Positions 19,358 to 29,766 of a stretch of DNA of 64,000 bases are shown in pieces. The DNA comes from Rosistilla oblonga. Its GTDB lineage: Bacteria > Planctomycetota > Planctomycetia > Pirellulales > Pirellulaceae. A program made the translations under genes and the position numbers. Location: NCBI RefSeq assembly GCF_007751715.1, contig NZ_CP036292.1:5959339-6023338 (forward strand), written 5' to 3'. Positions within the stretch are counted from its first letter, which is position 1, and the number at the start of each line of letters is the position of its first letter. The notes below the pieces were generated by a model that was not told the DNA's origin, ran no database searches, and saw nothing but the letters and a program-made list of their open reading frames with translations.

Positions 19358-19818
19358 GAGAAGTTCTCCACGCCGATGGTGATCAAGGTCAAACGAACCA
19401 ACACCGCCGCCGACATCATCGGGGACAGCGTTTCAATAAAGCCTTGGCGTTCAAACCACAGCGCGATCAGGCCGGGAATGATGAAACCGATCATCACCAC
19501 GGGGTTCATCGCATCTTCGGCCGGCACCCCAGCCAAACTGTTCGCCAGCAGACGGAACATCGTCCCGACAACAAATCCAAACAGCATCGTCAACACGACG
19601 CGTCGGCGGCCGTACAAGATCACCCACCGGGAGACTTGGCGAATGATTCCCCAGGTCACAAGCGCCGCGACGATCGTCATCACCACAGCGATCGGATGAT
19701 GCATCGACAGCGCGATGTATCCCGGCACGATCATCCCGCCGACACTTAAACCGAAGACCTCGGTCACCACCAGACTGACGACCAGACCGATAGCAATTGC
19801 AAGCAAAGTGGCATCCAT
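19354..19818 (-). CDS. pgsC: poly-gamma-glutamate biosynthesis protein PgsC/CapC
   Basis: 154 residues with four or five hydrophobic helices. The N-terminus TEVFGLSVGGMIVPGYIAL is the hallmark of CapC/PgsC, which forms the membrane part of the poly-gamma-glutamate synthase with PgsB. Its ATG overlaps the pgsB stop codon (TAATG) and its own stop overlaps the next gene, so all three are coupled. Confidence 0.9.
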   Translation of the reverse strand: MDATLLAIAIGLVVSLVVTEVFGLSVGGMIVPGYIALSMHHPIAVVMTIVAALVTWGIIRQVSRWVILYGRRRVVLTMLFGFVVGTMFRLLANSLAGVPAEDAMNPVVMIGFIIPGLIALWFERQGFIETLSPMMSAAVLVRLTLITIGVENFS

Positions 19819-21050
19819 TACACGGCCTCCTGCAACTGGGGTTCACGGGTTTCGCAGCTGCCCGAATCCTGGGCGTGTTGAAAATAGTTCAGCAGATCCA
19901 TTCCGGGCCCGGCAATGTTTCCCATCCCCATGACCATCGAGCTACGCCCCGATTGGCCCTGCATCAATTCGACGATCCGCGCGGCAGGTTGATGCTCCGC
20001 ACAGGTCAATCGATCTCTGGAGAGTCCCTTCTGAATCGCTCGGCGAGCAAACGTCTCGGTCCCCGTTCCCGAAAGAATGTAGTGGTCGGCGGGGCGCCAA
20101 CGGACACAGGCATCGGCCAGTTGCAGCGATCGGTCGATCCGATCCTCGCGGCAATTGAACAATGCGATCCGCCGTTCGACCTTTTCGTAGCGGTCGACCA
20201 AGGTGTTCCAGCTGTTCCCGGTCGATTCGGGATCGTTCGCCGCAAATCCGTTGACGAAGACCATCTCCCGCTCGGGATCGGCGATCCGGTACAGTCGCAT
20301 TACTCCAGGATCGGCGTCGGCGGCCCACATCCCTTGCAGCGCTGTCTGCCGGTCGACTCCCAGATCGCTGCAGATCCGCAGCGCGAGAGCCAGGTTGTCG
20401 GGATGTTCGATATGAGAAAACCCGGCCAGTTCGTCCCAAGTGACCTCGGCGACGCTGTCGTCCAGAATCGAAACCATCTTCGATCCGCGATCCTTCGCCG
20501 CGTCGGCGATCACGTCGCGCGGCATCTGCCGCTGTTCGGCGGTATACATCGTTCCGCCGACAGGAACCGTCCCCGCCAGGGCGCGAGCGACGCCGCGAAC
20601 ATCGGGCCCCATCACATCCAAGTGATCGGCGCGGGCGTTGGTGATCACGCCGTGAGTCGATTGGATCAACTGCAATTCACACAGCGATTGCAGCTGAGGT
20701 TGCAGCGCCATGCACTCGACGACAAGCGCCTCGGCTCCCAATCGAGCGGCCGCGCGGACGACCCGTCGCTGTTCGATCACGTTGGCTCGGGAGGGACGAA
20801 AGACCGATGCCTCGCTGCCGTCGGGGAAGATCATCCGCGGCACGGTACCGGTTGTCTTGGCACACGTGCGAATCCCGCCAGCTCGCAAACCGGCGGCAAT
20901 TAAGCGCGTAACACTCGACTTCCCACGCGTCCCATTAACATGAATCCGTACCGGGATCTTATGAAGGTTGTGGTTGTGCCACCAAGATTCGGCGATACCC
21001 GCAGCAGACAACGCGAGCGCACCACCAGCCATTACCAGAGTGCCGTCCAT
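19818..21050 (-). CDS. pgsB: poly-gamma-glutamate synthase PgsB/CapB
   Basis: About 410 residues. Mur-ligase-like amide ligase that adds glutamate to the gamma-carboxyl of the growing chain using ATP. An N-terminal membrane segment is followed by the P-loop HVNGTRGKSSVTRLIAAG, then TGTVPRMIFPDG, ALVVECMALQPQLQ and ITNARADHLDVMGP, all typical of CapB. Start chosen at ATG 21050 because AAAGGAGAG lies about 7 nt upstream; an upstream in-frame ATG at 21074 has no ribosome binding site. First gene of the pgsB-pgsC-pgsW operon. No pgsA/capA or capD-like gene is in the window. Confidence 0.93.
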   Translation of the reverse strand: MDGTLVMAGGALALSAAGIAESWWHNHNLHKIPVRIHVNGTRGKSSVTRLIAAGLRAGGIRTCAKTTGTVPRMIFPDGSEASVFRPSRANVIEQRRVVRAAARLGAEALVVECMALQPQLQSLCELQLIQSTHGVITNARADHLDVMGPDVRGVARALAGTVPVGGTMYTAEQRQMPRDVIADAAKDRGSKMVSILDDSVAEVTWDELAGFSHIEHPDNLALALRICSDLGVDRQTALQGMWAADADPGVMRLYRIADPEREMVFVNGFAANDPESTGNSWNTLVDRYEKVERRIALFNCREDRIDRSLQLADACVRWRPADHYILSGTGTETFARRAIQKGLSRDRLTCAEHQPAARIVELMQGQSGRSSMVMGMGNIAGPGMDLLNYFQHAQDSGSCETREPQLQEAV

Positions 21051-21387
21051 GGCCTCTCCTTTGCATCGAAGCAATTGAGTTAGAAAAGATAAGCAGAAAA
21101 GTTTTTACATCTCCGGTGGCGAACCGCTTCGTCTCCGCAACGCCGATGTAAAAATGTCGGTTCGAGCGGTAAACGTTACAAACCCAGTACAGGTCTGACT
21201 ACCAACCCGTCTGATTCCCTAGGCTTTGCAGTCCCGAGAATCGTTGGGAAACAAGCACCAAGCTGATTTGTAAATTTTTCAAATCGGCTTGGACATTCCC
21301 CAACCGCCATCTGGAAAGAGAACAGTTGCAACCTGCGTGCCAAACGCAAAATGAAATCAGTGACCAACAAGCGAGCGTCCGCTTCTT

Positions 21388-21459
21388 AGGCCGGAGGCCG
21401 ACACATGCGGGCGATGCAGGTGTCGCTCCAACCAGAAGTGCGGTGCCCGCCTCTACAAC
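21388..21459. repeat. direct repeat, copy 1
   Basis: Begins AGGCCGGAGGCCGACACA and continues GCGGGCGAT.CAGGTGTCG.TCCAACCAGA. It is repeated with about 80-85% identity by eye at 21855-21925. Confidence 0.75.
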
Positions 21460-21854
21460 GGCGAAAGGGACAGGAACATTCCTCACAGACCTGGCGTGGG
21501 CCGAAGGTCCAGCAATTTGCATAGCCCAGCCTGCAGGGCTGGGTCTCAGCCGACGTCGCCCGGTTTCATTTCACAACGGGCGAAGGGGCAACGCCCCGGG
21601 GTAGGTGGTGCCAATTGACCGGGCCTACAGCCCAACCATGTCAACCATCGCCGCTAGACCCCAGGCCGATGGCCTGGGCTAGGCAAATGGTCGAGCCTGC
21701 GGCCCTGACTCGGATGAATGCGATGGGCAACGGTCTGCGACGAACGAAAGACATCTCACTAGATTGGCAAGCGTTCGGTCGCGACAACTCAAAATGACTT
21801 ACGTATAACTGCCGGACGTGCAAGCCTCCGGTCCACGGCAGCCCCCCAAAACAA

Positions 21855-21925
21855 AGGCCGGAGGCCGACACACGCGGGCGATGGAGGTGTCGATCCAACC
21901 AGAGGTGTGTTGTCCGTCTCTTAGA
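21855..21925. repeat. direct repeat, copy 2
   Basis: Second copy of the AGGCCGGAGGCCGACACA element, in the same orientation as copy 1 and 467 bp away. Its 3' end diverges into a hairpin-like GCCGCCGACG...CGTCGGCGGC region. Confidence 0.75.
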
Positions 21926-21989
21926 GAGACATCAGCCGCCGACGTTTTGTCGGCGGCAACTGAATCGGGCTGATGCAAATCGAAGCGCG

Positions 21990-23282
21990 TCAGCTTTGCA
22001 GCAGCTTCGCGATCGGTTCCCCGCGGTCGGTGATCGGGACCGGGCGGTCGCCGGCGTACAGATTCTTCGTCCAATCGATTCCGACGGCGGCGCAAATCGT
22101 GGCGAAGAAGTCGGGGACGCCGACCGGGTCGGAGACGATCTTCTTGGACAGTTCATCCGTCTCGCCCCAGGCGCCTCGATGCGCCAGCCCGCCGCCGGCC
22201 AAGACGCACGTAAACGCACGCCCTTGGTGGCCGCGACCGCCACCGCTATCAAACTCCGGCGGCCGGCCAAATTCGCTGGTGATCACGATCAACGTTTTAT
22301 CGAGCAGCTTCTTTTGTTCCAGGTCCAGGATCAACGTCGATACGGCGGTATCCATCTCTTGAATCAGTTTGTGCTGCTGCAGGATGCCCGCATTGTGCAC
22401 GTCCCAGCCGGCGCCGTTTAAGAAATTCAGGTTGTGAGAGACTTCGATAAACCGGACGCCTCGTTCAACCAGTCGGCGGCTGAGCAGACACCGCTGCCCA
22501 AACTCGCCACCATAACGCTGACGCAGATCGTCCGGTTCGTTATCGAGATCGAAGACGCGAGTGAACTCCGGCCCGCTCAGCTTCAAGCTCTGTTGGATCG
22601 CTGCGTCGTAATCGGCCAGTTGCTGCTGTGCCGCCGCCGCACCGTTTTGTTGCAGCGTCGCCAAAAAGCGTTCGCGTCGCGATTGGCGATCCGGCGTGAT
22701 CCCATCGGGGCGACTGAGTCCCGCCGGGCCGCGGCTGGTGTCGGTCAGATAGAGATAGCTGTCGCGAGCTCCCAAGAAACCGGGACCTCGCGTGACGTTG
22801 GGATAACCGATCAGAACGTACGGCGGAGCGATGTCGTTGGCCGCACCGCGCTCGTGAGCGACGATCGATCCGATCGAAGGATAGGAGATCGTACCGCTGA
22901 TCGGCCGGCCGGTGTGCATCCGGTTGGTCGCGGCAGCATGTTCGTCGATCATTTCATGGTGCACACTGCGGACCGCCGTCACGCGATCCATCAACGGAGC
23001 CATCTGCGACAAGTGCTCGCAGACCTGCACGTCGGGAACGGCGGTATCGATCGCATCGTAATAGGCGCCCGCTTTTCGGTTGGCCGGATCCCCTTTGCGT
23101 TTCGGATCGAACGTGTCGATCTGCCCCATGCCGCCGCCCAGCCAGATCGAGATCACATGCTCGGCTTGGCCCATCATCGACGGGAGGGCGGATTCGGCGG
23201 AGGCCGATCGTGGCAGGGCGATTCCGCCTGCGGCCAGCGCACCTGCACTCAACAGGTCGCGGCGAGTGATAGATGATTTCAT
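21990..23282 (-). CDS. DUF1501 secreted protein (sulfatase-like fold)
   Basis: About 430 residues. The N-terminus is a Tat signal ([20 protein letters not shown] ending ASA). Typical DUF1501 segments follow: [58 protein letters not shown] and [11 protein letters not shown] with [17 protein letters not shown]. The family is related to alkaline phosphatase/sulfatase-fold proteins, but its substrate is unknown. Start ATG 23282 with GGAG upstream; an in-frame ATG at 23318 would bury the Tat signal. It lies 13 bp downstream of the DUF1549/1553 gene, the usual planctomycete pairing. Confidence 0.92.
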   Translation of the reverse strand: MKSSITRRDLLSAGALAAGGIALPRSASAESALPSMMGQAEHVISIWLGGGMGQIDTFDPKRKGDPANRKAGAYYDAIDTAVPDVQVCEHLSQMAPLMDRVTAVRSVHHEMIDEHAAATNRMHTGRPISGTISYPSIGSIVAHERGAANDIAPPYVLIGYPNVTRGPGFLGARDSYLYLTDTSRGPAGLSRPDGITPDRQSRRERFLATLQQNGAAAAQQQLADYDAAIQQSLKLSGPEFTRVFDLDNEPDDLRQRYGGEFGQRCLLSRRLVERGVRFIEVSHNLNFLNGAGWDVHNAGILQQHKLIQEMDTAVSTLILDLEQKKLLDKTLIVITSEFGRPPEFDSGGGRGHQGRAFTCVLAGGGLAHRGAWGETDELSKKIVSDPVGVPDFFATICAAVGIDWTKNLYAGDRPVPITDRGEPIAKLLQS

Positions 23283-23295
23283 AAGAGTTTCTCCG

Positions 23296-26200
23296 TTACG
23301 GAATCCAAACAAATTCACGGTGGTTTACCAGGCTCCAGACGATGTCCTCATAGACCTCTCGCCAATCTGCTTGCAGCCGGGGGTCGGGAATTGGGCCCGC
23401 GTTTGCGCGGCGTTCCATTTCAACTTGAATTTCATTTGCCTTCGGACGCAGATGGTTAAACCACGTCACCTGTTGCAGTCGCGGTGGCGGCTCGGGCATC
23501 ACGATCTCGTCGTCCGGGACGATCCGCGCGTCGAAGCCATCGGCCAACGCCAAGGTGAACGCTTGGCGTTCGGCATCGGTTGGCGTGCGACATAAAAATC
23601 GCAGGAACAACGTCTCGACAAGCTGGTCGGGGGAATCGACATCGAGCGCCAGTTCCGCCAAATCGCTTTTATAAGCGGCCCGCGTTAGGTTCATCGAAAG
23701 CGTGCCGTTGGCGAGGATGCCAGGCTGCAAGACGTTGGGATCGGTCTCGCGGTCGACGATCGGCATCTGCCGAGCTCCCGTCCAACCGAAGGCTTCCAAC
23801 ACGTCGACGACAGCCCGCGCCTTGGGGAGCGACAAACTAGGTCGATCGCGTTCATTCTTTAGATCGCCAAACATCCATGCACGGCTCGGGCTGCCCAGCG
23901 TTTGCCGGCTGCCCAACGCGGCGCGGCCGTCGTGCACGAAGGTCAACGGCTCGACATCGATCTCCCGTCCGGTCGCTTGATGCAGCGAATCGACCACTTG
24001 TTCCGCAGTCAATCGACGTCGCTCGGTCGCATTAAAAAATCGCAACTCAGCCGACGCGGCCAGGTTCTTCCCCGTCGCGGCACGTTGGTAAGTGTCCGAC
24101 GTCGCGATCAACCGTACGATGTGACGGGTGTCGTAACCACTGGCGACCAGCTCGCGAGCGAGCCACTGCAGCAGACCGGGATGGCTCGCGATGCTCCCCT
24201 CCCAATCGTGGACCGGTTCGACCAAGCCCGCACCGATCAATTGCTTCCAGATCCGATTGACGATCACTTCGGCGAACCGCGTGTTTTGCGGCGTGGTGAT
24301 CAGAGCGGCCAGTCGTTCCCGCGTATCGGACGGCTTCATCATCAACGCATCGATCTCGGGACCATCAGCGGCGCCGGTCGCCGCGGCGAAAGGCCACTCG
24401 GCGGTGACAGGTTCGTCCGGCTTCAGCGTCACTTGGATCAGCGAGACGCGATCTTTTTGGCTTTCAAAAAACGCATCCGGCACGCGACTGGTCTTCGGCA
24501 CAGTGACCGATTTCCGCCCCATCATCGCCGCCAGCGAATAGAGATCGCGTTGCGAAGTGCTGTGGTAGGGAGAATCGTGACAGCGGGCGCATTGCAGTTC
24601 GATCCCCAGGAAGGCCGATGCGATGATGTGCCCTTTGGCCGCCATCGGAGCATCGTTTTCGGCGGCGATGCCGAACCCGGCACTTCCCCCTTCGGCAGCT
24701 CCGCCTCGCAGCATCAACAGCTCGGTCACCATCCGATCCAGCGGCTTGTCGTCTCGCAACGCTTCGTACACAAACCAACGAAACGGTCCGGTGCTGTTGA
24801 GCGATGCGTTCAGCAGCGACGGGTTTTCGGCGAGCGCGTCGAGCCAGAAACTCATCCAATGGTCAGCGTATCGCGGATCGTCCAGCAAGCCATCGATCAG
24901 TCGCGTTCGCTTGTCGGGATGCGAATCGGCGAGAAACGCCTGGGCTTCGGCGAACGTCGGCGGAACGCCCACGGTATCGAGATAGATCCGCCGAAGAAAC
25001 GCTTGGTCGTCGACGACCGCCGCCAGTGCAACGTCGGCGTCAGCCAGCGGCGGCGCGGGCCAAACCGCTCCGTCTCGCACCCATTGCTCCAGTAGTTCGA
25101 TCTGTGGTTCGGAGAGTCCATCGTCGGTCGGCGGCATCGCGCCGCTGCGAATTTGCGAAATCAATTCGCTGGCATCGAGATCGCCCGGCACCACCGCGGG
25201 GATCTCCGATTCGCCCGCCTTCAACGCCGCTTCGCGCGAGTTCAGCTTCAGATCCCCTTTGCTCTTCTCGCCGTGACATCGGAAGCACTGCTCCCGCAAC
25301 AGCGGCAAAACTTTGCCATGAAAATGTTCGGCTTGCTTCGGATCGGTGTCCGCTGATGCAGCGACGGCGCCAGCGATCTTTGCCGCGACAAACCTGTCGA
25401 TCGGATTTTGATCGTCGGCAGCCTGCGCCGCGACATCCACGTCGGCAGGATTTTCAGCCGCCCATTGCCGCGCGATTTCGTGACGCCGATCCCAATACGG
25501 ATCTTGAGACGCTGCAGCGGCACGCCGCCGCTGGTCGTCCAGTTGAACGAGTTGTTGTTCGATTCGATCGATCGCTGGCACAACGGCTGCGTCGGTCAGA
25601 GGCAATCGTGTGTCGCCGGCACCCAGCAGGTCGTACCGCTTGCCGTCGGGAGAGAGCATCGCAACGCAGATCTCTCCCGTTTCGGTCCGGCGGCCAGGAC
25701 CGCCGACAACCAGTTCCAAGACGACGCGGCAGCGACGCGTTTCGCTGTCCCCTGCGGTCTCGATCGTCGCTTCGCCAACGACCTCCTGCTGGCGGTAACC
25801 TGGCAGTCGATGTCCGGGCAGCGGCGGCTGAGTCAGCGGCTGCATCGGTTCTTCGCCATCGGGCGGACGTCCCGTCGACGATTTCGTCTTGGCTACCAAT
25901 TGGCCGTCAACCCACAATCGCGCTTGCTCGCGAACCCGCATCAAAAACCGATGCGTTCCCGCTGGCAATTCGACGTCGGCGGCCATCCGCAACAACAGCG
26001 GCGCCTTCCAGCTGGACCGGATGCCCCAGCTGTCGTACTCCATCGGAAGCCGCGACAACAGGAATTCGTCTCCCGCCCATCGCATCGATTCGGCCGGCCA
26101 TTCCTCACCTTCATACAGCCACCGCTCTCGCGACGGCAAGCCGCCCGAAATTTGGAACATCACGCGTCCCTCGGGAAGGTCTTGCAACTGCGGCATGACT

Positions 26201-27063
26201 TCGGGTTGCAGTCGGGCGATGCGAGCTTCACCGACGCGGCGGAAGCGAGCCGCCATCACTTTTTCGTCCAACACTTCGCGATGGACCGCAACCGCATCGA
26301 TCAGTCCTTTGAAACCGCTGCCGATGCGGATCTCATCGTCGTCGACCACCGGCGCCAACTTGGTCGCTCCGCCCATGTCCCAGGTCCCCGTCGTCGGTTC
26401 CCCGTTGATGTAGCCGCGGATCGAACTCGGATCGCCGAAACGATAGGAGATCGCGATGTGATACCAACCGGTGTTCGTGCGGAAACTCTGCTTCGACGTC
26501 CAACGATGCCAATGCCGATCGCCGCTGCCTAACTTCGACGCGAACAGGAAATTGACTTTCGCTTCGCTTCCCTTCCCGGCCAAACGCAACGCCCAGTTCT
26601 GGTTGTCGCGAGCGAATTTCGGAGAACCGGTCCGTCCCTTGCCTATCACCACGTGCGGCGAACCCGTAATCCCGCCGATCGGGCTGACCCAAGCTTCCAG
26701 CGTGATCGCGTCGCCGTTGGTGAAGTCGAACTCGCTGTCGGCTCCCGAGTCGGGAATGCTGAAATAGCCGCCGTCGAAACGGACCGCGGTGTTGCTGGCG
26801 TCCAAATCGGGGAACTCCGGCGGCCGCGGGCCGGCCTGGTCGCGTTGGAGATTGCCGTTGGCTTTCATCGGCGTCGCTTCTTCGCTGCCAAAGTCCCAGC
26901 GTGCGACCGGCGGAGAATCACCGGGCGACCGGCTGGCGGTTGCGACAACAATCGAAATAACGGCAAGCAGGGTGGGGAGGAATCGGTGCATTGGGGAATG
27001 AACTCCGAGCTGGCATGCACTGCCAGCAGGTCGGTTGAGCAAAGGAATGAGGTGGGAAATCAT
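23296..27063 (-). CDS. large secreted protein: LamG, PSCyt1, DUF1549 and DUF1553 domains
   Basis: About 1,255 residues. A signal peptide ([17 protein letters not shown]) is followed by a LamG/concanavalin-like domain (roughly 60-270). A PSCyt1 domain has the haem motif CFRCH at about residue 593. Then come DUF1549 (from about 680; [20 protein letters not shown]) and DUF1553 (about 925-1250; [22 protein letters not shown]). It is thought to act outside the cytoplasm, possibly in polysaccharide use. The ATG at 27063 overlaps the FecR gene stop (ATGA) and is preceded by AGGAGAG, so coupling is strong. A second ATG at 26991 begins a shorter signal peptide and is a possible alternative. Confidence 0.92.
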   Translation of the reverse strand: MISHLIPLLNRPAGSACQLGVHSPMHRFLPTLLAVISIVVATASRSPGDSPPVARWDFGSEEATPMKANGNLQRDQAGPRPPEFPDLDASNTAVRFDGGYFSIPDSGADSEFDFTNGDAITLEAWVSPIGGITGSPHVVIGKGRTGSPKFARDNQNWALRLAGKGSEAKVNFLFASKLGSGDRHWHRWTSKQSFRTNTGWYHIAISYRFGDPSSIRGYINGEPTTGTWDMGGATKLAPVVDDDEIRIGSGFKGLIDAVAVHREVLDEKVMAARFRRVGEARIARLQPEVMPQLQDLPEGRVMFQISGGLPSRERWLYEGEEWPAESMRWAGDEFLLSRLPMEYDSWGIRSSWKAPLLLRMAADVELPAGTHRFLMRVREQARLWVDGQLVAKTKSSTGRPPDGEEPMQPLTQPPLPGHRLPGYRQQEVVGEATIETAGDSETRRCRVVLELVVGGPGRRTETGEICVAMLSPDGKRYDLLGAGDTRLPLTDAAVVPAIDRIEQQLVQLDDQRRRAAAASQDPYWDRRHEIARQWAAENPADVDVAAQAADDQNPIDRFVAAKIAGAVAASADTDPKQAEHFHGKVLPLLREQCFRCHGEKSKGDLKLNSREAALKAGESEIPAVVPGDLDASELISQIRSGAMPPTDDGLSEPQIELLEQWVRDGAVWPAPPLADADVALAAVVDDQAFLRRIYLDTVGVPPTFAEAQAFLADSHPDKRTRLIDGLLDDPRYADHWMSFWLDALAENPSLLNASLNSTGPFRWFVYEALRDDKPLDRMVTELLMLRGGAAEGGSAGFGIAAENDAPMAAKGHIIASAFLGIELQCARCHDSPYHSTSQRDLYSLAAMMGRKSVTVPKTSRVPDAFFESQKDRVSLIQVTLKPDEPVTAEWPFAAATGAADGPEIDALMMKPSDTRERLAALITTPQNTRFAEVIVNRIWKQLIGAGLVEPVHDWEGSIASHPGLLQWLARELVASGYDTRHIVRLIATSDTYQRAATGKNLAASAELRFFNATERRRLTAEQVVDSLHQATGREIDVEPLTFVHDGRAALGSRQTLGSPSRAWMFGDLKNERDRPSLSLPKARAVVDVLEAFGWTGARQMPIVDRETDPNVLQPGILANGTLSMNLTRAAYKSDLAELALDVDSPDQLVETLFLRFLCRTPTDAERQAFTLALADGFDARIVPDDEIVMPEPPPRLQQVTWFNHLRPKANEIQVEMERRANAGPIPDPRLQADWREVYEDIVWSLVNHREFVWIP

Positions 27064-28784
27064 GGTGTCTCTCCTGAGGCAGCCGCCATCGCTGGCAGGC
27101 CGCCAATAAATACGGGATCGACGTGGTGGCGGTCGTCCATCGCATCTTGAATGAACAGGCCGTCGACGCGCTGGCCATCGGCGTAGCCCAAATCGGAAAG
27201 GTCGATGCCGACGGCTAAGCCGCGGAATTTGAGCACCTTGCCGTTGGGGAAGCACTCCTGCGTCTGCAGGTCCGCAATCGAATCGACCGGCTGGGCGAAC
27301 TGATGAATGTAGAAGGCGGTCAGATCCCGCGCGTTGGGCGACTCCATCGTCAGGTCGTAGACGCGGATCGAATGCGATCGCAGTCCTTCGCGGAAGCGAA
27401 GCGGGCTGACGTGAAAGGCATCGCCATCGGGCGGGTTGGAAAACGTTTGAAGATCGAAGAACACGACGTCGGGTCCGGGACCGTTTTCGACTGGGCTGGC
27501 GAACTTGATCGCCATTCCAGGCGTGGCGGAGGGGCCGCTCAATACGGGGTCGCTCGTCAACGGTTCGCGGCTTCCGCCGGGATTGATCGCGCCGGTGACA
27601 AGGCTGCGATCGGAAGAGGTGACGATCCGTCCGTCGGGAAGCGTCTGGCCCGTGCTAACAAAAAGGGGCCCCGGTTCGGTCGCTTTAAACGACGCAACGC
27701 GAATCGGAATCAGGTCTTCCACGGGAACGGTCACGACGCGGCCACCGCGCTGCAGCGTGACGCCGGTCAGATTTTCTGCGCCTCCATCTTCGGCGGCTGT
27801 CGTTGTTTCGTAAGCGATGATGCGATCGGGCAGTCGACTGCGATAGCGGCTGGCATCAAACGGAATCGCACGGCCGGCAAAAGCTTGGCCGCGGCTGAAT
27901 TTTTGAGCGTCGCCGTCGGTCATGCGAATCGTCGGATCGCGATCGGGCATCGGTTCGTCCTCGCCACCGATGTCGTAGATGTCCGCCGCTCCTTCGATCA
28001 CTTGCACCTCGGTCTCGCTCGTCTCCGAAACGTTCACCGAGAACCGCGTGCCACGATCGACCACACGCGTGGCGGGCGTCTCGACGCGAAAGCCTTCGGC
28101 GCCGTCGGGGGCGTGGACCGAACAACTCCCCACATCCAAGGCGAGGCATTCGTCGGACATCACGCGAAAGACCGCCGGGCCCTCCAGGATCGCCGACGCG
28201 CCGGCCGGGAAGGCAACTTCGATCATGCCGCTCATCAGCACATAATCCCGTTCGCCAGCAAGCACTGCTCCCACGGGAGGGGACAGTTCGCCGAAGAACT
28301 TCGCATTGGAATTGCTCGCCAAACGAACATCCGCTGCCGCCGTCGCGCCGCCAATGGGCTGGGGCGTGGTGTCGTGAGCGATCTGCGGTTGAGTTGGATT
28401 TCCGAAGTAAAACGCTGCCACAGCGGCCAGCATGATGGCGGCGGCGATTCCGAACGCGGCAGCTTTCGTACGAAACGCGTTTCCCTTCGGCAGCGTGGCA
28501 GGCGTCGACGCATCGGGTTCCATGTTGGACATCACGCGACGGACGAAGGCATCCTGATTGTCGGGCAGTCGCGACATCGCTTCGCGGACAAACTGATCTT
28601 GTCGCGACTTGGATTCGTCGACCGCCAACGCTAACAAACGATGCGTCTGAAACATGTCAGCCGCCAACGTCACGCGCTGCGGATCTTCCGCCATCAGTTG
28701 GCGCAGCTCGGCCAGACCTTGCTCGTCGAGTTCTCCCTCGAGATAGTCGGTCCAGAGCTGGGCAAAACGATCGAAAGCGTTCAT
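27060..28784 (-). CDS. FecR-domain anti-sigma/regulatory protein
   Basis: About 574 residues. A cytoplasmic N-terminal region (about 1-100) resembles an anti-sigma domain with LWTDYLEGELDEQGLAELRQLM. A transmembrane helix at about 108-130 is followed by a FecR domain (about 180-275) with RVVDRGTRFSVNVSE and EVQVIEGAADIYD, then a ~250-residue extracytoplasmic C-terminal domain. The ATG at 28784 has GGAGGT 6 nt upstream and overlaps the sigma-factor stop (ATGA). It probably senses an outside signal and controls the sigma factor encoded just upstream. Confidence 0.88.
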   Translation of the reverse strand: MNAFDRFAQLWTDYLEGELDEQGLAELRQLMAEDPQRVTLAADMFQTHRLLALAVDESKSRQDQFVREAMSRLPDNQDAFVRRVMSNMEPDASTPATLPKGNAFRTKAAAFGIAAAIMLAAVAAFYFGNPTQPQIAHDTTPQPIGGATAAADVRLASNSNAKFFGELSPPVGAVLAGERDYVLMSGMIEVAFPAGASAILEGPAVFRVMSDECLALDVGSCSVHAPDGAEGFRVETPATRVVDRGTRFSVNVSETSETEVQVIEGAADIYDIGGEDEPMPDRDPTIRMTDGDAQKFSRGQAFAGRAIPFDASRYRSRLPDRIIAYETTTAAEDGGAENLTGVTLQRGGRVVTVPVEDLIPIRVASFKATEPGPLFVSTGQTLPDGRIVTSSDRSLVTGAINPGGSREPLTSDPVLSGPSATPGMAIKFASPVENGPGPDVVFFDLQTFSNPPDGDAFHVSPLRFREGLRSHSIRVYDLTMESPNARDLTAFYIHQFAQPVDSIADLQTQECFPNGKVLKFRGLAVGIDLSDLGYADGQRVDGLFIQDAMDDRHHVDPVFIGGLPAMAAASGETP

Positions 28785-29377
28785 TGCAGACCTCCATCGG
28801 CCCGCGCCAGTCGCGTTTCGACGCATTGTTGAAGCGCCTGGCGAGCCTTCCATAATTGTTTTTTGACTGCGGCGACCGAACGGCCGCAGCGGGCAGCCAT
28901 CTCCTCGAGCGGGATTTCTTCTTCGTACCGCCAGTCGACGAAACGGCGGAGCGGTTCGCTCAGCGCATCCAGGCAAAGGTGCAAGCTATCCAAACGCGTG
29001 TCCCAGCGCTGGGGAGCTTCCTCGCTGCGGCGGTCCAATTCGCGTTGCAGCAGATCGGGCCCGTAACGCGAATGGTAATCGGCGATCCGCCGCAGCCGAG
29101 TGGTTTCGGTGCGAAGCTGGAATCGGGCGATCGTGAACAGCCAGGCGGCGAATTGCGTGCCGGGTTGGTAATCGGACAGCCGGCAATAGGCGGCGACAAA
29201 CGTTCGCTGGGCCACTTCGTCGACATCGATACCGGGGGGCACGTGGCCAGCCAACCAACTGCGCAGCGGCTTCTCAAACCGGCGAATCACGGTTTCGAAA
29301 GCAGCCTTGTCGCCATCGCGGGTGCGGCGAATCGCGTCTTCAAGGTGGGCGTCGTTGGAGGGGGTGGGATCGCTCAT
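28781..29377 (-). CDS. ECF-type sigma-70 factor (Rhodopirellula/Verrucomicrobium family)
   Basis: 198 residues. Region 2 is visible as RRFEKPLRSWLAGHVPPGIDVDEVAQRTFV and QFAAWLFTIARFQ. Region 4 is LRRFVDWRYEEEIPLEEMAARCGRSVAAVKKQLWKARQAL. It directs RNA polymerase to a specific regulon. It is the first gene of an operon with FecR, DUF1549/1553 and DUF1501 genes, and its stop codon overlaps the FecR start. This argues for sigma/anti-sigma control of the downstream surface proteins. Confidence 0.93.
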   Translation of the reverse strand: MSDPTPSNDAHLEDAIRRTRDGDKAAFETVIRRFEKPLRSWLAGHVPPGIDVDEVAQRTFVAAYCRLSDYQPGTQFAAWLFTIARFQLRTETTRLRRIADYHSRYGPDLLQRELDRRSEEAPQRWDTRLDSLHLCLDALSEPLRRFVDWRYEEEIPLEEMAARCGRSVAAVKKQLWKARQALQQCVETRLARADGGLQ

Positions 29378-29766
29378 CAGTAGATTATGGCAGCACCGGC
29401 GGTGAGGTTACCCGTGACGCCCGTTTTTTGGGAAAATTAGTCACCGCGATGTCGGATTGCACGTTTTACACGCCGCGGGCAAGCTCGAATTGCGCTGCGG
29501 AAAGGGGCGATCAGTGCCCGTAGGGGGAACGCAAAACAAGTGAGCAGCGAGTCCCCCCCGCGACGGACTTCGGATCTGGCGGGGCGCACCGCGTTTGCAA
29601 TTTAGTCTGGTATGGATGCCGCAGACGCTTCAGCCGAGGTGACGCCGGTGCAAGCTCGCCGCGAGCGCCCACCCCTTTGACGTCTACACTTGCTGCAGGA
29701 TAATTCGATTCGAGAATCGCGCACCGGTTGCGTTGGTTCGGTCGTGGGGCACATTTTACGAGAGCC
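29378..29766. other. intergenic stretch, no gene seen
   Basis: Divergent promoter region between the sigma-factor gene and the J-domain-like gene. The part around 29570-29690 has the composition of a decayed interspersed repeat, but only one copy is in the window. Confidence 0.4.

Larger units (their letters stand above)
21051..21989. other. gene-free, repeat-bearing stretch
   Basis: No convincing gene. It holds the pgs promoter region at one end and, from 21388 on, repeat-like fragments. These include hairpin-forming GCCTGCAGGGCTGGG and CCCAGGCCGATGGCCTGGGCTAG types common to decayed interspersed elements, and a direct repeat pair listed separately. Confidence 0.55.

Noticed and set aside
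24804-26198. A 464-codon plus-strand frame inside the DUF1549/1553 gene
   Set aside because: Arg/Ser/Pro-rich shadow sequence; the minus strand carries clear PSCyt1, DUF1549 and DUF1553 motifs.
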